NCBI RefSeq assembly: GCF_900108345.1
Contig: NZ_FNVV01000013.1
Location: 904,944-968,943 of the forward strand
Reading direction: 5' to 3'
Source: Bacteroides ndongoniae
GTDB taxonomy: Bacteria; Bacteroidota; Bacteroidia; Bacteroidales; Bacteroidaceae
DNA length: 64,000 bases
The position numbers and the translations under genes were made by a program. Of this stretch, positions 24,486-33,385 are shown in pieces; positions within the stretch are counted from its first letter, which is position 1; each line of letters begins with the position of its first letter. Under the pieces are notes generated by a model. That model was not told the DNA's origin and did not search any database. It saw only the letters and a program-made list of their open reading frames with translations.

Positions 24486-24605
24486 TATACCAGTTAATTT
24501 ATCGGTATATGTATAATTTCTCATGTATTTATTAATTCAATGTCGTATACTATCTTTGTGCTTATAATTGCAGATATGGATATACTATTATTGTTTACTG
24601 GTATA
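24486..24605. promoter_or_regulatory. AKR promoter with two inverted 12-bp motifs
   Basis: TATACCAGTTAA (24486-24497) and TTTACTGGTATA (24594-24605) are inverted with 11 of 12 matches. Between them lies TATCTTTG (24551-24558), a -7 match for the rightward gene. The motifs are good candidates for the operators of the divergent HxlR regulator. Confidence 0.55.
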
Positions 24606-24627
24606 ATTATAAAAAAGGACTGACATT

Positions 24628-25608
24628 ATGAATTACAGAATTTTAGGGAAAACCGGCTTTCGTATCAGCGAGGTTTCACTTGGCACATGGCAGCTGGGTT
24701 CGAAGTGGGGCGATCCTTTCGATAAAGAAGTAGCCTTCAAAACGCTTGAAGCAGCATGTGAGCAAGGCATCAATTTCTTCGATACAGCCGATATTTATCA
24801 GGGCGGATTGAGCGAAAAAACTATTGGCGAGTTCTTGAAAGGACGTAGCGAGCGCATTTACGTGGTGACGAAATGTGGTCGGGGACTTAATCCTCATAAT
24901 GCGGAAGGCTATAATGCCGAAAACATCCGTCGGTTTGTTTTCAACTCCTTGCAGAATATGCAACGGGATTGTCTCGACATGGTACTTCTGCACTGTCCGC
25001 CTTCGGAGGTCTACTCCAAGCAGGAAGTGTTCGATACGCTCGATGCGTTGAAGCGGGAGGGTTGTATTCTGCATTATGGAGTAAGCGTGGAACGTATCGA
25101 TGAGGCTCTGGAGGCAATGAACCACGACATCTCGGCCATAGAAATCATATTCAACATGTTCCGTTTGCGTCCGGCTGATGAACTGTTCGCTAAAGCCAAG
25201 CAGCAGAATGTGGGGGTTATTGTCCGGGTGCCTTTGGCAAGCGGGTTACTTTCGGGAAAATATACGCTGGAAACTACCTTCGGTAAAGACGACCACCGTT
25301 CGTACAACCGTAACGGAGAATTTTTCGATAAAGGCGAAACCTTTTCCGGTGTCGATTATGCTACCGGCGTAAAGGCGGCACAAGTGCTCAAAGAACGGTT
25401 GAATACTGACAACCTGGCTTTGGCTGCCTTACGCTACATTCTGATGTACGATGCTGTCAGCACGGTGATTCCCGGAGCCAGCACACCTGCCCAGATTGCA
25501 GCCAATGCAGCCGCTTCTGCCCTTCCTGCATTCACTGACGAAGAGATGAAGGTGGTGCGTGAGGTATACGATGAATATATCAAGGAGCAGGTTCATAAGT
25601 TGTGGTAA
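24628..25608 (+). CDS. Aldo/keto reductase
   Basis: A 326-residue TIM-barrel NADPH-dependent oxidoreductase. The catalytic tetrad is visible: Asp in FFDTADIY, Tyr in the same motif, Lys in YVVTKCG and His in MVLLHCPPS. The NADP-binding C-terminal part shows GASTPAQIAANA. Full length for the family. The substrate is unknown; regulators of the HxlR type next to AKR genes suggest aldehyde or carbonyl detoxification. It is transcribed alone from a promoter shared with the divergent hxlR gene. Confidence 0.93.
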   Translation: MNYRILGKTGFRISEVSLGTWQLGSKWGDPFDKEVAFKTLEAACEQGINFFDTADIYQGGLSEKTIGEFLKGRSERIYVVTKCGRGLNPHNAEGYNAENIRRFVFNSLQNMQRDCLDMVLLHCPPSEVYSKQEVFDTLDALKREGCILHYGVSVERIDEALEAMNHDISAIEIIFNMFRLRPADELFAKAKQQNVGVIVRVPLASGLLSGKYTLETTFGKDDHRSYNRNGEFFDKGETFSGVDYATGVKAAQVLKERLNTDNLALAALRYILMYDAVSTVIPGASTPAQIAANAAASALPAFTDEEMKVVREVYDEYIKEQVHKLW

Positions 25609-25655
25609 AAACGGCATTATTCGCTGTTTTTATTCGCGGTTTTCATCGATTTCAT

Positions 25656-25663
25656 TAACTTTG
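25656..25663 (+). promoter_or_regulatory. -7 promoter element upstream of GH29
   Basis: TAACTTTG matches the consensus about 160 bp upstream of the fucosidase start. The -33 region is not convincing. Confidence 0.45.
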
Positions 25664-25821
25664 TATGTTGTACGCCCGTGGTGGCAGAACGGTTGTCTGT
25701 TCTGCTGGCATGGGATACATTATATATAATATAGTATAACTATAAGGTTACATCGGGACCTGAATATAGCTTACTTATTGACGGGTACTGAGGTAGCTTT
25801 TACAAAAAACAATGGTGATTT

Positions 25822-27126
25822 ATGAAAACACATTTTCTTGCTTCCCTGCTGTTGCTGGCCGGCTTGTCGCTTCCGCTGCGTGCCCAGCATTATGTTCCTA
25901 CTGAGGAGAATCTGAAATCCCGCCAGGAGTTCCGCGATGCCCGTTTTGGTATCTTCCTGCACTGGGGCTTGTATGCCATGCTGGCTACGGGCGAGTGGAC
26001 CATGACCAACAACAACCTGAACTATAAGGAGTATGCCAAACTGGCAGGAGGTTTCTATCCATCCCGCTTCAACGCAGCCGAATGGGTGGCAGCCATCAAG
26101 GCTTCGGGTGCCAAGTATATCTGCTTCACCAGTCGTCATCACGAAGGATTCTCCATGTTCCATACCCAGTACTCCGATTACAACGTAGTCGATGCCACTC
26201 CCTTCAAGCGCGACATTTTGAAGGAACTGGCCGACGAGTGCCACAAGCAGGGCATCCGTCTGCACCTGTATTATTCGCACCTCGACTGGTATCGCGAAGA
26301 TTACCCATGGGGCCGTACCGGCCGCGGGACAGGACGCCCCGACGCCAAAGGCAACTGGCCTACCTATTATCAGTTTATGAACAACCAGCTCACCGAACTG
26401 CTAACCAACTACGGCCCGATAGGAGCTATCTGGTTTGATGGTTGGTGGGATCAGGATCAGAATCCCGACTTCGACTGGCAGCTTCCCGGACAGTATGAGC
26501 TTATCCACAAGTTGCAGCCTGCCTGCCTTGTAGGCAACAACCACCATCAGGTGCCTTTCGAGGGTGAAGATATCCAGATTTTCGAGCGCGATCTGCCGGG
26601 CGAAAACAAGGCTGGACTTTCGGGACAGGACGTCAGCAGCTTGCCGCTGGAGACGTGCGAAACCATGAACGGCATGTGGGGATATAAGATTACCGACCAG
26701 AACTACAAGTCGGTTAAGACTTTGATTCACTACTTGGTGAAGGCGGCAGGCAAGGATGCCAACTTGCTGATGAACATCGGCCCTCAGCCCGACGGCTGTC
26801 TGCCCGAAGTGGCTGTACAACGCCTGAAGGAGGTTGGCGAATGGATGCAGACTTATGGCGAAACCATTTACGGCACGCGTGGCGGATGCATTGCTCCGCA
26901 CGACTGGGGAGTGACGACACAAAAGGGGAACCGCCTGTTTGTACACATCCTGAACCTACCTGACAAAGCACTCTTCCTGCCGCTGGAAGGCAAGCAGGTG
27001 AAACAGGCGCTCGACTTCGTTACCCGTCAATCGCTGAAGTTCAAGCGGGTGGAAGGCGGCATCACCCTGCTGTTTGATGAAGTGCCGACCGAAACCGATA
27101 AGGTGGTTGAATTGCTGCTCGGTTAG
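25822..27126 (+). CDS. Secreted GH29 alpha-L-fucosidase
   Basis: A 434-residue glycoside hydrolase that removes terminal alpha-L-fucose from host or dietary glycans. A signal peptide (MKTHFLASLLLLAGLSLPLRAQ) directs it to the periplasm or surface. The (beta/alpha)8 domain begins with RFGIFLHWGLYA; TSRHHEGFSMF is the conserved substrate-binding motif, and Asp206 in IWFDGWWD is the expected nucleophile. A C-terminal beta domain follows. No SusC/SusD pair is adjacent, so it acts outside a classical polysaccharide utilization locus here. Confidence 0.95.
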   Translation: MKTHFLASLLLLAGLSLPLRAQHYVPTEENLKSRQEFRDARFGIFLHWGLYAMLATGEWTMTNNNLNYKEYAKLAGGFYPSRFNAAEWVAAIKASGAKYICFTSRHHEGFSMFHTQYSDYNVVDATPFKRDILKELADECHKQGIRLHLYYSHLDWYREDYPWGRTGRGTGRPDAKGNWPTYYQFMNNQLTELLTNYGPIGAIWFDGWWDQDQNPDFDWQLPGQYELIHKLQPACLVGNNHHQVPFEGEDIQIFERDLPGENKAGLSGQDVSSLPLETCETMNGMWGYKITDQNYKSVKTLIHYLVKAAGKDANLLMNIGPQPDGCLPEVAVQRLKEVGEWMQTYGETIYGTRGGCIAPHDWGVTTQKGNRLFVHILNLPDKALFLPLEGKQVKQALDFVTRQSLKFKRVEGGITLLFDEVPTETDKVVELLLG

Positions 27127-27144
27127 TGAACCGAAGCCGATGAC

Positions 27145-28698
27145 TCAGAAAACAAATGCAATGGCGGCGCCCAGTGTGATGTTGTGCATGCTGGTGCGCC
27201 GCGTGTACGATTGTACGTCTCTGTTTCCTTCGTCGTCCGTCCACGAGTTTTTCAGGTCGTATGTCAGGCGGGGAGCGGCGTAGTCATAGTCGGCAAACAG
27301 GCGCAGAGCTGCATCTTTCTTGTAGCGGTAGGTCAGCCAAAGTCCTGTTCCTATCTTGAAGGAACTGCTTCTTCTTATTTTCAGGAAATCGTCGTCCACA
27401 AACTCTTCATTCAGCAGTTCCTGTCGCGACAGACCTTCCTGCTGCATGTAGTAATCTACGTCTTCTTTGTAGAACTGGTTGTAGGTCGCTTCGTCCACCC
27501 GTGTGCGGTCGAATATCTGCGGATTGATGCGGCACACCGATTGCAGGTCGAAGTTGGCGGTCAGCCTTCGCCCGGCCAGCAGCTTGGTCCCGATCTGGAA
27601 CTGCGGACTGAGGGGGTAGGAGAGGTAGAGGCCTAAGTCCACGTCGAACATGCCTAAGTGGTCCGATTCCAGTCCGTTCAGTAGAAACATGTTTACCGGT
27701 GCACCTTCCTGCCGGTCGTTGTCCATGTCGAAACGTTTCATGTTCTCGGCAGGGATTTCCGCTATAAGCGGAGTAGTCGATACTTTCAGTCGTCCGCCTA
27801 TGCCGATGTAGGTATTCAGGAAGTAGGCTCCTTCAGCGCTGACCACCGTACTGGCACCGATGTGCAGCTTCATGCCCAGTGGTGTTCCCATTTCTGTGTC
27901 GTACAGTTCGGCGGTTTTTAGGTGAGACGGTCCAGTGGCTACCCCCATGTTGAAGGCGAGGAAGGAGGGCGGATCGTACCGTCCGAAATCTGCCGCTGCA
28001 TTGCGGGCAATGTGCTGAGGCTTGAATATCAGGTCGCTGAAGAAATACCCCAGATCGGTCGCAATCATTCCGATTCCGGCTCCTACCAGCACGTCGCCTA
28101 TCCAGTGGCGGTTGTTCAGCTGTCGGGTGATGCCGGTCAGCCCGGCCAGCGTGTAGCCGCCGATGCTGTACCAGGGGCTCTTCATGCCGTACTCTTTGTG
28201 CAGGATGGTGGCGCACATAAAGGCAGTGGCCGTGTGTCCCGAAGGGAAAGAGTTACGGGTTGAGTTGTCTGGCCTTCTTTCTTTGACGGTATATTTCAAG
28301 GTGTTGACCGTTCCGGCCATCAAAGCGGCTGAAAGCATATTGCTTACCGCCAGTTCTTTCCACGAACTGCGCCCTTCTATGCCGGCCAGCTTCAGTCCCC
28401 AAGTGGCAGCCAGTGGCACGTATTGCGTATAGTCATCGTAGCGTTTGTGGAAGTTGGGCTCGAACCGGTTGCGTAGGGTACGGAAATGTGTGTTCTGTTC
28501 CTTCACGATGATGCCCGACACGATTAGCGGAATGCCCATGTACGAGAAGTTTCGGGCGAAGGCTCCGTTGCTTTTGCCGGGTTGTGGAATGGCGATGCTG
28601 TCAGTCGTGTCATGTACATTACATGTTCTGGTATCTGCTTTGAGCTGGAGGAAGACAAGCTGCAATAAGATGGCGGTTAGGATAATTTTCAATGTCAT
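27145..28698 (-). CDS. PAP2-family membrane phosphatase with long C-terminal domain
   Basis: A 517-residue protein with signal peptide (to about residue 21). The PAP2 signature is complete: KYTVKERRPD, SFPSGHTATA and RHWIGDVLVGAGIG. These cleave phosphate from lipid phosphates such as undecaprenyl pyrophosphate or lipid A. The remaining half (residues of about 240-517) is beta-rich (LHIGASTVVSAEGAYFL, FKIGTGLWLTYRYKKDAALRLFADYDYA) and probably forms an outer-membrane barrel, ending in aromatic residue F. The fusion of PAP2 with a barrel-like region occurs in Bacteroidetes. A CAAAGATA match upstream (28748-28755) is its -7. Confidence 0.87.
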   Translation of the reverse strand: MTLKIILTAILLQLVFLQLKADTRTCNVHDTTDSIAIPQPGKSNGAFARNFSYMGIPLIVSGIIVKEQNTHFRTLRNRFEPNFHKRYDDYTQYVPLAATWGLKLAGIEGRSSWKELAVSNMLSAALMAGTVNTLKYTVKERRPDNSTRNSFPSGHTATAFMCATILHKEYGMKSPWYSIGGYTLAGLTGITRQLNNRHWIGDVLVGAGIGMIATDLGYFFSDLIFKPQHIARNAAADFGRYDPPSFLAFNMGVATGPSHLKTAELYDTEMGTPLGMKLHIGASTVVSAEGAYFLNTYIGIGGRLKVSTTPLIAEIPAENMKRFDMDNDRQEGAPVNMFLLNGLESDHLGMFDVDLGLYLSYPLSPQFQIGTKLLAGRRLTANFDLQSVCRINPQIFDRTRVDEATYNQFYKEDVDYYMQQEGLSRQELLNEEFVDDDFLKIRRSSSFKIGTGLWLTYRYKKDAALRLFADYDYAAPRLTYDLKNSWTDDEGNRDVQSYTRRTSMHNITLGAAIAFVF

Positions 28699-28747
28699 AA
28701 ATTCGTTCGGATAGTTCTTTGTCTCTGCCCCGTTTGTTTCGGGCTGG

Positions 28748-28755
28748 CAAAGATA
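28748..28755 (-). promoter_or_regulatory. -7 promoter element of the PAP2 gene
   Basis: The minus strand reads TATCTTTG, matching TAnnTTTG, 50 bp upstream of the start. The rest of the gap 28699-29063 shows nothing else. Confidence 0.55.
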
Positions 28756-29063
28756 ATGCCTTGCGGGGAAAAAAACGGAGAAAGATGATGTACATGTTTT
28801 CTTTGCAATGTATTGTTTTACAGTTTATTGTGACTTTGTTTGTTGTACATTTGTTTTTTGTCTGTATGGCTGTCTGTCATGCGGAAGTGTTTTCTTTTTC
28901 TTTGTGTCTTCGTAGCTTTTTACAAGAAAGCGTGTGAGGAAAATCTATAATCTGTGTTAATTCTTGTGGTATCCTGCCAATCTTACGTTATATTTGGCAA
29001 ACAATTTGTTCTGATATTTGAAAAGACAAATTTGGATTATTAATTTAAAGTAAAGAAAACAGT

Positions 29064-29759
29064 ATGGGAACAGGAATGATAGGAATGCAATGGATTATAT
29101 TTATCGGTGTAGCCGTGGTGAGCTGGCTGGTGCAGATGAACCTGCAAAACAAGTTCAAGAAGTACTCGCAGATACCTACCAACAATGGCATGACCGGAGC
29201 CGACGTAGCGCGTAAGATGCTTAACGACAACGGCATCTACGATGTGCAGGTGACTCATACACCGGGCCACTTGACCGACCACTACAATCCGGCCAATAAA
29301 ACCGTGAATCTGAGTGAAAGTGTGTACAACAGTAATAGCATCATGGCCGCTGCCGTAGCAGCCCACGAGTGTGGCCACGCCTTGCAGCATGCCCGTGCCT
29401 ATGCGCCGCTTACCATGCGCAGCAAGTTGGTGCCGGTAGTTTCGTTTGCTTCCAGCATCATGACGTGGGTGATATTGGCAGGTATTCTGATGATCAATTC
29501 TTTTCCGGAATTGCTGCTGATCGGCATCATTCTTTTTGCCACTACTACGCTGTTCAGCTTCATCACCTTGCCGGTCGAGATCAATGCCAGCAAGCGTGCT
29601 TTGGTATGGCTCAGTGCCAGTGGCATTACCAATGCCTACAATCATGACAAGGCCGAAGACGCTCTTCGTTCTGCTGCCTACACTTACGTAGTGGCTGCAT
29701 TGGGCTCGTTGGCTACGCTGATCTACTACATCATGATCTATCTGGGACGTCGCGAGTAA
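29064..29759 (+). CDS. YugP-type zinc metallopeptidase, membrane protein
   Basis: A 231-residue integral membrane protease-like protein. The N-terminal helix MGTGMIGMQWIIFIGVAVVSWLVQ precedes VAAHECGHALQHA, an HExxH-like zinc motif (HECGH) typical of the YugP/neutral zinc metallopeptidase_2 family. Two further transmembrane segments follow (VILAGILMINSFPELLLIGIILF and TYVVAALGSLATLIYYIMIYLG). The substrate is unknown; membrane-protein quality control is a reasonable guess. A hairpin terminator follows directly. Confidence 0.88.
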   Translation: MGTGMIGMQWIIFIGVAVVSWLVQMNLQNKFKKYSQIPTNNGMTGADVARKMLNDNGIYDVQVTHTPGHLTDHYNPANKTVNLSESVYNSNSIMAAAVAAHECGHALQHARAYAPLTMRSKLVPVVSFASSIMTWVILAGILMINSFPELLLIGIILFATTTLFSFITLPVEINASKRALVWLSASGITNAYNHDKAEDALRSAAYTYVVAALGSLATLIYYIMIYLGRRE

Positions 29760-29781
29760 TTTTTAGAATCATATTGGGATG

Positions 29782-29820
29782 GACGCATCATTTGGCCGGA
29801 GTGCAGGTGATGCGTCTTTT
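29782..29820 (+). terminator. Terminator of the metallopeptidase gene
   Basis: GACGCATCA and TGATGCGTC form a perfect 9-bp stem followed by TTTT. Confidence 0.8.
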
Positions 29821-29852
29821 CCTTATTTTGCTAACTTTAAACAATATCTCTT

Positions 29853-31838
29853 ATGATGAAACCGTTTTTTTCAGCTTCCCGCACCTTGTGCTTAGTTCTT
29901 TTTCTTTGTATGCAGTTGGGCGTGTATGCCCTTAACGAAAAACCTTTTGTCATTCCCGAACTGAAAGAGTGGAAGGGAGCAGATGGCATGTTCCAGCCTT
30001 CTGCCGACATGCGTATTGTATGTGGAGATCCTGCCTTGCGGGCGGTAGCCGAGGCATTTGCTGCCGATTACGGACAGATGTTCGGCACTGTTCTTCGGGT
30101 GGAGGAGGGAAAGCCGCGCACCGGTGACATCTTTCTGACCCTGAAGAAAGACAAGAAACTGGGAACCGAAGGCTATGCCATCCGTGTGGATCGTACCGTT
30201 ACCGTTTCTGCTCCCGAAGTGGCCGGTGTTTACTGGGCTACGCGTACGTTGCTTCAGATGAGCGAGCAGAACGCTGACCGTTGTCTGCCAAAGGGACAGA
30301 TACGCGACTATCCCGACTATGCCCTGCGTGGCTTTATGATGGATTGCGGCCGCAAGTTCATCCCCATGTCCTACCTTCGCGACCTGGTCAAGGTGATGGC
30401 TTACTACAAGATGAACACTCTTCAGATACACCTTAACGACAATGGCTTCAAGCAGTTCTTCGGTCACGACTGGGGTCGTACCTATGCTGCTTTTCGTTTG
30501 GAGTGTGATACTTATCCCGGGCTGACGGCACGCGACGGCTACTATACGAAACGCGAGTTCATCGACTTTCAGAAAGAAGCTGCCGGCCGTTTTGTCGAAA
30601 TCATTCCCGAAATAGATGCTCCTGCTCATACGTTGGCATTCACTCATTACAAACCCGAAATAGGCAGCCGCGAGTACGGCATGGACCATCTGGATCTGTT
30701 CAACCCCGAAACGTATACATTCATGGATGCTCTTTTCAAGGAGTATCTGGAGGGTGACGAACCTGTCTTCTGGGGACCGCGTGTGCACATCGGCACTGAC
30801 GAATATTCCAACAAGAAGAAAGATGTAGTCGAGAAGTTCCGTGCCTTTACCGACCGCTATATCCGGTTGGTCGAGAGTTATGGTAAGCAGGCTTGTGTGT
30901 GGGGAGCGTTGACCCATGCGGCAGGCGATACTCCGGTCAAGTCGGAGAATGTCATCATGAGTGCCTGGTATAATGGCTATGCTGACCCCAAGGCTATGGT
31001 GGAGCAGGGCTACAAACTGATCAGCATCCCCGACGGTCTGGTCTATATTGTCCCGATGGCGGGTTATTATCATGACTATCTGAATGACGAATATCTGTAC
31101 AACAAGTGGACGCCTGCCCATGTAGGAAAGGTGGTGTTCGATGAGAAGCACCCGGCCATTCTGGGTGGCATGTTTGCCGTTTGGAACGATCATGTGGGTA
31201 ACGGCATCTCCGTCAAGGATATACATCATCGTCTTTTCCCGGCTTTGCAGACTTTGTCGGCGAAAACATGGGGAGCACAGTCCGCTCTGCCTTATGCCGA
31301 TTTCGACCGTTTGCGCCGTCAGTTGAGCGAAGCTCCGGGTGTAAACCAGCTGGCACGGATCGGCCGTGAACCGGCTATGGTCTGCCAGGCAGCGGAGGTT
31401 GTTCCGGGTTCTTCTTTGTCTTATCCCGAAATCGGTTATGATTATACGGTAAGTTTCGATCTCGAAGCTGCTGCCGAAGCACCGGGCACCGAGTTGTTCC
31501 GTTCGGAAAACGCCGTTTTCTACCTGTCCGACCCTGTAAGCGGACTGTTCGGCTTTGCTCGCGACGGCTATCTGAATACATTCGGCTACCGGCCTTATCC
31601 GGGCGAAAAGGCAAACATCCAGATTAAGGGCGACCACATGTCTACCGCCCTCTTCGTTGACGGCCGTCTTGTTGAGAAGCTGGATGTTCAGAAGCGTTAC
31701 TTCAACGCCGGCAAGGACTCCATGAACTATGTGCGTACGCTGGTATTCCCGTTGCAGAAGGCGGGAGACTTCAAAAGCCGGATTTCCAACCTGAAAGTAT
31801 TCAATTATGTTACCGGTTCCGACGCTGTAAACGACTGA
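29853..31838 (+). CDS. Secreted GH20 beta-N-acetylhexosaminidase
   Basis: A 661-residue enzyme that releases terminal GlcNAc or GalNAc by substrate-assisted catalysis. It has a signal peptide (MMKPFFSASRTLCLVLFLCMQLGVYA), an N-terminal beta-hexosaminidase domain (about 30-150) and the TIM barrel from DYALRGFMMDCGRKFIPM. The catalytic Asp316-Glu317 pair is in VHIGTDEYS, where the family usually has GGDE. A C-terminal lectin-like beta domain (about 520-655) follows. The stop overlaps the start region of the exonuclease gene. With the GH29 fucosidase nearby, mucin or N-glycan trimming is likely. Confidence 0.93.
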   Translation: MMKPFFSASRTLCLVLFLCMQLGVYALNEKPFVIPELKEWKGADGMFQPSADMRIVCGDPALRAVAEAFAADYGQMFGTVLRVEEGKPRTGDIFLTLKKDKKLGTEGYAIRVDRTVTVSAPEVAGVYWATRTLLQMSEQNADRCLPKGQIRDYPDYALRGFMMDCGRKFIPMSYLRDLVKVMAYYKMNTLQIHLNDNGFKQFFGHDWGRTYAAFRLECDTYPGLTARDGYYTKREFIDFQKEAAGRFVEIIPEIDAPAHTLAFTHYKPEIGSREYGMDHLDLFNPETYTFMDALFKEYLEGDEPVFWGPRVHIGTDEYSNKKKDVVEKFRAFTDRYIRLVESYGKQACVWGALTHAAGDTPVKSENVIMSAWYNGYADPKAMVEQGYKLISIPDGLVYIVPMAGYYHDYLNDEYLYNKWTPAHVGKVVFDEKHPAILGGMFAVWNDHVGNGISVKDIHHRLFPALQTLSAKTWGAQSALPYADFDRLRRQLSEAPGVNQLARIGREPAMVCQAAEVVPGSSLSYPEIGYDYTVSFDLEAAAEAPGTELFRSENAVFYLSDPVSGLFGFARDGYLNTFGYRPYPGEKANIQIKGDHMSTALFVDGRLVEKLDVQKRYFNAGKDSMNYVRTLVFPLQKAGDFKSRISNLKVFNYVTGSDAVND

Positions 31839-31858
31839 TGGAGGAGGAAGGACAGACG

Positions 31859-32353
31859 ATGAAGGATTTTGCAGCCATCGATTTCGAGACGGCCAACGGC
31901 AACCGTTCCAGTGTGTGCAGTGTGGGCTTGGTCATTGTCCGCGACGGGCGGGTGACCGACCGCTTCTATCGTCTGATACGTCCTTACCCCAATTTCTACA
32001 GCTATTGGAATACGCAGGTGCACGGCCTGACGTGGCACGACACTGCTGCTGCCGCTCCCTTCCCCGACGTGTGGAAGGAGGCGGCACCGCTTATTGGCGA
32101 CCTGCCTTTGGTGGCGCACAACAGTCCTTTCGACGAAGGCTGTCTGAAAGCCGTTTTCCAGGCATACGGCATGGACTATCCCGGCTATACGTTTCACTGT
32201 ACTTGCCGCGCTTCGCGCCGCGTCTTCGGCAAGGAACTTCCCAATCATCAGTTGCACACCGTGGCGGCTCGTTGCGGTTACGATCTGACCCAGCACCATC
32301 ATGCTTTGGCCGATGCTGAGGCATGTGCGTGCATTGCGTTGCTGATACTTTGA
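31859..32353 (+). CDS. DEDDh 3'-5' exonuclease (DnaQ/PolC epsilon-like)
   Basis: About 164 residues from ATG 31859 (MKDFAAIDFETANGNRSS); an ATG at 31838 overlapping the previous stop is also possible. Exonuclease motifs are FAAIDFETA (Exo I, D and E), LVAHNSPFDEG (Exo II, D) and HHALADAEA (Exo III, H and D), so the catalytic set is complete. It is a stand-alone exonuclease without a polymerase domain, probably for nucleic-acid trimming or repair. A 22-bp-period repeat array begins right after its stop codon. Confidence 0.9.
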   Translation: MKDFAAIDFETANGNRSSVCSVGLVIVRDGRVTDRFYRLIRPYPNFYSYWNTQVHGLTWHDTAAAAPFPDVWKEAAPLIGDLPLVAHNSPFDEGCLKAVFQAYGMDYPGYTFHCTCRASRRVFGKELPNHQLHTVAARCGYDLTQHHHALADAEACACIALLIL

Positions 32354-32366
32354 GTAACGCTTGCAC

Positions 32367-32575
32367 GGCTCGCGAGGGACACTTGTATGGCTCGGGAGAA
32401 ACACTTGTGTGGCTCGGGAGCGATGCAAGCAATGCTCGTGGGGATTGCAGGCAATACTTGGCGGGTTTGCTGGAAAAACTCGTGGGCTTTGTGTGCAAAA
32501 CCTGGCGGCATTGCTTGTAATATGCGGTGGGATTGCTTATTATTTGGCTGGAGATTGCTTGTTACGGTGGCTAAC
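32367..32575. repeat. Degenerate tandem array with exact 22-bp period
   Basis: The GGCTCGGGAG-like core recurs at 32367, 32389, 32411, 32433, 32455, 32477, 32499, 32521, 32543 and 32565, always 22 bp apart, with growing divergence to the right (TGCTCGTGGG, TACTTGGCGG, AACCTGGCGG). A second block, CACTTGT or TTGCTTG, recurs in the same phase. There are no unique spacers, so this is not CRISPR. Confidence 0.85.
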
Positions 32576-32885
32576 TACCGATGTTATCTACCTAAAGTGG
32601 GTAGTTACGTCCGCCAAGTGGCACTCTGCGGGTGAAAGATGGATACGCGGACTACGCAGAATGAGGCGGACTTACACGGAGAAAGAATGAGAAAGAGGAA
32701 AATTGCTTTCACGCCTTCACCTGAAATTTAGAGCGTTGGTATTCATGCGGATATGGTGAAAGATGTGGCTTCACGGAGGTTTCACCTTTTGCTTTCACCT
32801 TCTCCGGGTTTTCTTATTTTCCTCAGTTTCACTTCATGAAAAGCACAATTTTTAATCGCTTGATAGATAGGTGAATATGGTGAAG

Positions 32886-32929
32886 GATGTAACGTACATG
32901 CAAGTGGTGATGTAACGTACGTGCAAGTG
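32886..32929. repeat. Two tandem copies of a 21-bp word
   Basis: GATGTAACGTACATGCAAGTG (32886) recurs at 32909 with one difference, 23 bp apart. The inner TAACGTAC/TGCA words are partly palindromic. Confidence 0.75.
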
Positions 32930-33346
32930 CTTACTGATGTATGTATGAATTTAGTTTTTTGCTGCATGCTATCAATGTCTGTACAGATATACCACAAATA
33001 TTATTTCTTGTGGTGTCCTTATGCAGAATCGGGAAAATATGCATGATGCAAACGAACAGGGAAGGGGGGATAGTTGTACTTAAAACATATCATGCTGAAA
33101 ACGTTGCAAAAGGTTGTATACTTATAACCTTTTTGCGATGTTTTTCGTGTCTTAACGCCGTTTGTTATAATATGATTGGGTTGTAAAAGCAGATATGAAA
33201 GATGAAACTAGTATTGTTGTAACTCCCGTCCTCCACTACAATATTTATATGAACCACCCAGATAGCATAAAGCGGAATTTCATTGATTGTCCGACGGCCG
33301 TTGGAATATTTATCCCCCAGATGAAGATTTTCCGGATAAAATACTG

Positions 33347-33354
33347 TAACTTTG
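33347..33354 (+). promoter_or_regulatory. -7 promoter element of hisS
   Basis: TAACTTTG matches TAnnTTTG, 31 bp upstream of hisS. The -33 is weak. Confidence 0.55.
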
Positions 33355-33385
33355 CCGCCTGATTATAAATGTAACTGATACGAAT

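Larger units (their letters stand above)
32354..33385. other. 1-kb intergenic region rich in repeats
   Basis: No supported gene. It contains the 22-bp-period array (32367-32575), two copies of a 21-bp word at 32886-32906 and 32909-32929, and a terminator-like hairpin at 33106-33136 (GCAAAAGGTT with AACCTTTTTGC). The hisS promoter lies at its end. Short frames through the array have no support. Confidence 0.7.

Noticed and set aside
29892..31637. 581-codon leftward frame opposite the GH20 gene
   Set aside because: It is the antisense shadow of a well-supported glycosidase and has no recognisable domain.
32367..32575. CRISPR array
   Set aside because: Units are contiguous and degenerate, with no unique spacers, and no cas genes are present.
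32361..32690. 109-codon frame through the 22-bp array
   Set aside because: 22 bp is not a multiple of three, so the repeat would be read in changing frames; no start context or conservation argument.
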